Source of the DNA: Pseudomonadota bacterium
GTDB lineage: Bacteria; Pseudomonadota; Alphaproteobacteria; Sphingomonadales; Sphingomonadaceae
Assembly: GCA_023389105.1 (NCBI GenBank)
Contig: JAEWEY010000010.1
Location: forward strand, 1-64,000
DNA length: 64,000 nt
Reading direction: 5' to 3'
Positions 61,024-64,000 of the stretch are shown piece by piece. Each line of letters opens with the position of its first letter. Within the stretch, counting starts at the first letter, position 1. The notes beneath the pieces were generated by a model, which was not told the DNA's origin, made no database searches, and worked only from the letters and a program-made list of their open reading frames with translations. The translations under genes were made by a program, and so were the position numbers.

Positions 61024-61254
61024 TTAGATATCGATGCCGGCGGCAATCGCCTCGAGCTTGCGGACTCGTTCGCGCAGGTCCGCCATCTCGATCCGGCCGG
61101 TCGCCGGCGGGAGGGCGCGGTCACCGACGGTATGCGCCAGCTCCAGCTTCTTCAGCTCCAGCCAGCCGCCCCAGGCCTTAAGCCCCGCCCAGCTGGCGGC
61201 GGCAACGCCCGTCAAGCCGCTTGCTGCAATCACGGCCATGCTCAGCAGTTCCAT
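61024..61254 (-). CDS. Small membrane protein at the end of the psp operon
   Basis: A 76-residue protein: one N-terminal hydrophobic helix (MELLSMAVIAASGLTGVAAASWAGL), then a charged helical region with ADLRERVRKLEAIAAGIDI. Its ATG overlaps the PspC stop (TGATG). It resembles the small PspB/PspD-like partners by position and layout (one helix plus a coiled segment), but I see no family motif. It may form part of the envelope-stress complex. Confidence 0.6.
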   Translation of the reverse strand: MELLSMAVIAASGLTGVAAASWAGLKAWGGWLELKKLELAHTVGDRALPPATGRIEMADLRERVRKLEAIAAGIDI

Positions 61255-61655
61255 CACTTTCCCTCCTGCCGGAGCGCTTCGATCTCGCGCGCCAGCTCAT
61301 CGTTCTGGCTGTTGATGTGATGATCGATCGCCATCAGGCGGCGGTCGGTCTCGTCTAGCTCGGTGCGCATCGAATGCACCGTCGGGCTGCGGCGGCGGGC
61401 GACCTCATCCATCCGGTCGAAGTCACTCATCCGGCGGTCCGTGCGGTCAGCCTTCCGCTTCTGCATGACCAGGTAGATGCCGGCCGCGGCGTAGGCGATC
61501 AGGGTCAGCTTGAAGCTGACGAAGATGGCCAGGGCCACGAAGCCCAGGCGGACAAACGTCGGATCCACGCCGGTCATCGCCCCGATCGTCGACGCAACGC
61601 CGGCGATCTTCGCGTCCTTGCGGTCGAGCGAATATGGGTAGCGGGCCATCGTCAT
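61254..61655 (-). CDS. pspC: PspC domain protein
   Basis: A 133-residue protein with the PspC domain YSLDRKDAKIAGVASTIGAMTGVDPTFVRLGFVALAIF and a following membrane segment (KLTLIAYAAAGIYLVM), then a charged tail with coiled-coil-like heptads. PspC receives envelope-stress signals and binds the PspA/PspB complex. AAGGGGATT precedes the ATG. It lies 17 bases after pspA and overlaps the small gene downstream. Confidence 0.9.
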   Translation of the reverse strand: MTMARYPYSLDRKDAKIAGVASTIGAMTGVDPTFVRLGFVALAIFVSFKLTLIAYAAAGIYLVMQKRKADRTDRRMSDFDRMDEVARRRSPTVHSMRTELDETDRRLMAIDHHINSQNDELAREIEALRQEGK

Positions 61656-61672
61656 AATCCCCTTTTCCTTTT

Positions 61673-62446
61673 TCAGTTCGCGCGGCTTTTCAGCGCCGCT
61701 TTCATGGCTTCCAACTCGGCACCGATCTTCTCGTCGGCTTTCAGCTGGTCGATCTCGTCTTCAAGGCTGGTGATCCCCAGCGCATCGCAGCGCCCTTCGG
61801 CGAAGTCGGCGCGGCGCTCGAGCAGCTCGAACTTGGCGAAGGCGTCCGCGGTGCGACTGCCGTGCATTAGCTCACGGGCCTTGGCGCGGGTCACCGCGCT
61901 TTCGAACCGCGCCGCGATCGCGTTCTGGCGGGCGCGGGCCTCGCGGAGCTTGCCCTGAAGCTTGGCGATGTCGGCTTCGTAGCCGCGCAGCACCTGCTCC
62001 ATGTCGTTCAGCTCGCCGCGGATGCCATCGGCCATCTCAGCCGCCTTCTGCCGCTCGACCAAAGCCGCCTTGGCCAGGTCCTCGCGGTCCTTGCTCAGCG
62101 CCAGCTCGGCCTTGCCGGTCCAGTCGGCCTGCAGGTCGTCCAGCCGGGTGACCGCTCGCCGCATCTCCTTGATGTCGGCGATCGACCGGGCCGCGGTGGC
62201 GCGAACTTCGACCAAAGTCTCTTCCATTTCCAGGATGATCATGCGGATCATCCGGGCAGGATCCTCGGCCCGGTCGAGCAGGTCCGCCATGTTCGCCGCG
62301 AAAATGTCGCGAGCGCGGCTGAACACGGGGCCGTTGAGCCAACCGGCAACCGGGGCAAAACGTCCGCTATTCGGCGCGCTCTCGACCTCGATCAGGCGAG
62401 GCGTGCGTGCAGGGACCTTGGCTTCGAGGATCTCAAGTTCAGGCAT
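61673..62446 (-). CDS. pspA: Phage-shock protein A with N-terminal extension
   Basis: A 257-residue coiled-coil peripheral membrane protein of the PspA/IM30 family, which stabilises damaged membranes. The family start VFSRARDIFAANMADLLDRAEDPARMIRMIILEMEETLVEVR begins at residue 41, followed by heptads to the end. Forty residues precede it (MPELEILEAKVPARTPRLIEVESAP...GWLNGP), absent from typical PspA; a GTG at 62326 would give the standard length but lacks a ribosome binding site. The ATG at 62446 overlaps the stop of the 45-aa peptide gene by eight bases. Confidence 0.85.
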   Translation of the reverse strand: MPELEILEAKVPARTPRLIEVESAPNSGRFAPVAGWLNGPVFSRARDIFAANMADLLDRAEDPARMIRMIILEMEETLVEVRATAARSIADIKEMRRAVTRLDDLQADWTGKAELALSKDREDLAKAALVERQKAAEMADGIRGELNDMEQVLRGYEADIAKLQGKLREARARQNAIAARFESAVTRAKARELMHGSRTADAFAKFELLERRADFAEGRCDALGITSLEDEIDQLKADEKIGAELEAMKAALKSRAN

Positions 62447-62576
62447 TGATGGAAACCTTTACGGGGTTGGCATTCGCCTGGGCCGGACCGACGGCAGCGC
62501 CGATGGCGATCGTGCTCATGAAGAGCGCGGCGGCCAGCGCCGTGAGGGTGCGGGTGAATTGCGACTGCGACGACAT
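62439..62576 (-). CDS. 45-residue secreted peptide, first gene of the psp operon
   Basis: A 45-codon frame: MSSQSQFTRTLTALAAALFMST and then a signal-like Ala/Gly stretch with a likely cleavage site after PAQA, leaving a mature peptide of about ten residues (NANPVKVSINA). GGGAGATTACC places a ribosome binding site seven bases before the ATG, and its end overlaps pspA. Small proteins with this layout are common and unnamed in sphingomonads. The good start signal and coupling support translation. A signal role for the mature tail is speculation. Confidence 0.65.
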   Translation of the reverse strand: MSSQSQFTRTLTALAAALFMSTIAIGAAVGPAQANANPVKVSINA

Positions 62577-62630
62577 TGGTAATCTCCCTTTTTCGACCGC
62601 GATTGCTGTGCGGCTCGATGCATCATGCTA

Positions 62631-62647
62631 ATCAAGGAGCGTGCCAA
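62631..62647 (-). promoter_or_regulatory. Candidate sigma-54 promoter of the psp operon
   Basis: On the minus strand TTGGCACG-N4-TTGAT, close to the sigma-54 consensus TTGGCACG-N4-TTGCA/T; only the C of the -12 element differs. Spacing is exact. Transcription would start near 62619, 43 bases before the first gene. psp operons are sigma-54 dependent in enterobacteria; PspF is not in the window. Confidence 0.6.
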
Positions 62648-62689
62648 TCCCGGAAAACTGCCAATAATCGTCCCGAGACGGGTCTATTG

Positions 62690-62715
62690 GGGAAATTTCC
62701 CAACCAACAGTTGGT
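62690..62715. promoter_or_regulatory. Two adjacent dyads upstream of the psp promoter
   Basis: GGGAAATTTCCC (62690-62701, perfect 12-bp) and ACCAACAGTTGGT (62703-62715, perfect 13-bp) lie about 70-96 bases upstream of the predicted psp start, where a sigma-54 enhancer-binding protein would sit. They also lie 83-108 bases upstream of the divergent gene at 62798. Confidence 0.5.
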
Positions 62716-62797
62716 GGCGAATCCCACGCAATGGTTGGGAACATTCACCGCGCCCGGCGCGTCGAACCGCAAAGCAGTTTTACGAAGGAGTAGAGTG

Positions 62798-63013
62798 ATG
62801 CTGGGTAAGCTTGCAGGCGCGTGGCTGGGCGAAAAACTGGCCGGTCCGAACCGCGGCACGAAGGGTGCGATCATCGGCTATGGCGCCGCGGCGCTGGCAC
62901 GGCGCAGCGTTCCCGCGCTGGCCGCGGTTACGCTCGGAGGCTGGGCATTTCGGAAGTTGCGCGACCGTCGTCGGTCGTCGCGTGGTTATCCCTCCGAAGC
63001 TTCGCCGTCCTGA
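62798..63013 (+). CDS. Small Gly/Ala-rich membrane-associated protein
   Basis: A 71-residue basic protein: MLGKLAGAWLGEKLAGPNRGTKGAIIGYGAAALARR, one glycine-zipper-like hydrophobic helix region, then VPALAAVTLGGWAFRKLRDRRRSSRG. GGAG lies eight bases before the ATG. Similar small conserved proteins occur in sphingomonads without assigned role. It is divergent from the psp operon and overlaps the end of the DUF3297 gene by 28 bp in convergent orientation. Confidence 0.65.
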   Translation: MLGKLAGAWLGEKLAGPNRGTKGAIIGYGAAALARRSVPALAAVTLGGWAFRKLRDRRRSSRGYPSEASPS

Positions 63014-63270
63014 GCGGCGCCGGCGTCTTCATAATAAGGGGCGACCTCGCCCTTTAGCTTGATCGTCATCGGCTGTCCGAACCGGTCGCGGCTCTTGCCG
63101 GCCGCGACGCGGATCCATCCCTCGGACACGCTATATTCGATGACGTTCGTCTTTTCCTGACCATTGAACTTGATGCCGACGCCGCGGCTGAGCAGCGCCT
63201 CGTCATAATGCTCGCTCCTGGGATCGAGCGAGAGGCGATCGGGCGGCGTGTCGGTCTGATTGTCGGCCAT
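62986..63270 (-). CDS. DUF3297 family protein
   Basis: A 94-residue soluble protein: DTPPDRLSLDPRSEHYDEALLSRGVGIKFNGQEKTNVIEYSVSEGWIRVAAGKSRDRFGQPMTIKLKGEVAPYYED. This matches the DUF3297 pattern (DRLSxDPxSxxYD...GVGIxFNGxEKTNVxEY) along nearly its full length. Family function is unknown. Confidence 0.9.
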   Translation of the reverse strand: MADNQTDTPPDRLSLDPRSEHYDEALLSRGVGIKFNGQEKTNVIEYSVSEGWIRVAAGKSRDRFGQPMTIKLKGEVAPYYEDAGAAQDGEASEG

Positions 63271-63403
63271 GCCGCAGCGGCTACCGGCTTTCCGGTCGTC
63301 GGGTCAACCAGCAGACGCCCGGCTTCGACCAACGGCTCTCGCGGCCATTGCCTTCCGTCACGCGGCTGGCCACACATCCACCCCTGTTCAGGGGGTCTCA
63401 ATC

Positions 63404-64000
63404 ATGAAAATCCGTTCGCTGCTGCTCGTCGCTACGATGCTCGCGTCCGCGCCGCTTGGCGCGCAGCCCGCACCGACCCCGCCCGTCGCGCCGCCACTGC
63501 CGCAGCCGGGCGCTGCCGAACCGATGACCCAGGCCCAGCCGCCGGGCATCGCCTCCGCCCCGAGCGGCGGCAAGAAGGATCAGAAGTGGGACGTCAGCGC
63601 CCGCCACGGCCCCGGCCACGACGTGCCGATCAACGTGAGCCAGGGCACCTGGATGAACCTCGATGTCTCGCCCGACGGTCGCGAGATCGCGTTTGACCTG
63701 CTCGGCGACATTTACGTCATGCCGATTACCGGCGGCGAAGCGCGGCCGATCGCATCCGGCATCGCGTGGGAAATGCAGCCCCGCTACTCGCCAAACGGCC
63801 GCGAGATCAGCTTCACGTCCGACCGCGGCGGCGGCGACAATATCTGGGTGATGAACCGCGACGGCTCCAACCCGCGCGCGATCACCAAGGAGAACTTCCG
63901 CCTCCTGAACGGGGCCGACTGGACGCCGGACGGAAACTTCCTCGTCGCCCGCAAGCACTTCACTTCGTCCCGCTCGCTCGGCGCGGGCGAGATGTGGCTC
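63404..64000 (+). CDS. Secreted WD40-like beta-propeller protein, partial (C-terminus beyond right edge)
   Basis: The first 199 residues of a secreted protein: signal MKIRSLLLVATMLASAPLGA, a Pro/Ala-rich linker to about residue 60, then PD40-type blades MNLDVSPDGREIAFDLLGDIYVMPITGGEARPI, PRYSPNGREISFTSDRGGGDNIWVMNRDGSNPRAIT and the start of a third (GADWTPDGNFLVARKHF). TolB-like propellers of this kind often precede an amidohydrolase domain or a peptidase in sphingomonads; the second domain is not in the window. Confidence 0.85.
   Translation, partial: MKIRSLLLVATMLASAPLGAQPAPTPPVAPPLPQPGAAEPMTQAQPPGIASAPSGGKKDQKWDVSARHGPGHDVPINVSQGTWMNLDVSPDGREIAFDLLGDIYVMPITGGEARPIASGIAWEMQPRYSPNGREISFTSDRGGGDNIWVMNRDGSNPRAITKENFRLLNGADWTPDGNFLVARKHFTSSRSLGAGEMWL

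Noticed and set aside
1..64000. CRISPR arrays, rRNA genes and insertion sequences
   Set aside because: No regularly spaced repeats, rRNA signatures or transposase motifs were seen on reading both strands.

Overview
The window reads as chromosomal DNA of a high-GC alphaproteobacterium, most likely a sphingomonad. The basis is three secreted proteins ending in PEPxxWA/PEPxxWG-type CTERM tails, an exosortase with a small accessory protein of the XrtV type, a V-type-like EpsI, a DUF3297 protein, short overlapping operon junctions (ATGA, TGATG, TAATG), frequent GTG/TTG starts and tRNA genes that encode their CCA. The genus cannot be fixed from sequence alone.

Positions 1-17.9 kb are an exopolysaccharide (EPS) locus. 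They hold a parallel beta-helix lipoprotein cut by the left edge, a Wzy/O-antigen-ligase-like membrane protein, the exosortase with EpsI and its small partner, an EpsD-like peptidyl-prolyl isomerase, and a leftward operon of export lipoprotein-like Wza, outer-membrane barrel, Wzz and tyrosine kinase. A divergent rightward operon follows: TPR lipoprotein, undecaprenyl-phosphate sugar transferase, WecG/TagA/CpsF transferase and cell-wall hydrolase. A lone LuxR-type DNA-binding protein and three glycosyltransferases close the region. Positions 18-25.9 kb hold a compact leftward type IV secretion operon (VirB1, B2, B3, B4, B6, B9, B10, B11) with no VirB5, VirB7, VirB8, VirD4 or relaxase. Positions 26-37.3 kb return to EPS genes: a glutamine amidotransferase of the asparagine synthase family, five glycosyltransferases or related enzymes, acyl- and acetyltransferases, a VirK/YbjX protein, a GDP-mannose synthesis enzyme (ManC type) and a FkbM-type methyltransferase. 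The T4SS is therefore embedded in the EPS region.

Positions 37.5-41.3 kb form one leftward run of six genes: two small proteins, two PEP-CTERM proteins, an acyltransferase and a third PEP-CTERM protein. These are plausible substrates of the exosortase 35 kb away. Positions 41.3-44.4 kb carry an orphan HigA-like antitoxin, a LuxR regulator, a UDP-glucuronate decarboxylase-like enzyme (another sugar-nucleotide supplier) and tRNA-Glu. Positions 44.4-47.8 kb are a leftward Met/His-rich metal-handling operon, led by a glutaredoxin-MauE fusion behind a textbook MerR-type operator.

Positions 47.8-57.7 kb are mostly housekeeping: DNA glycosylase, GT4 transferase, PadR regulator with a long dyad operator, RarA, MscS-like channel, MmcQ/YjbR, DUF429-like protein, VIT1/CCC1 transporter, tRNA-Thr, exonuclease III and threonine synthase. 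Two copies of an 83-bp repeat containing a UUCG hairpin sit there. Positions 57.7-61 kb pair a CDF metal exporter with a divergent ZnuD-like TonB receptor. Positions 61-62.8 kb are a phage-shock operon (45-aa secreted peptide, PspA, PspC, small membrane protein) behind a candidate sigma-54 promoter. The window ends with a small glycine/alanine-rich protein, a DUF3297 protein and the start of a WD40-like beta-propeller secreted protein cut by the right edge.

All assignments are by reading motifs and family resemblance; no database search was run.
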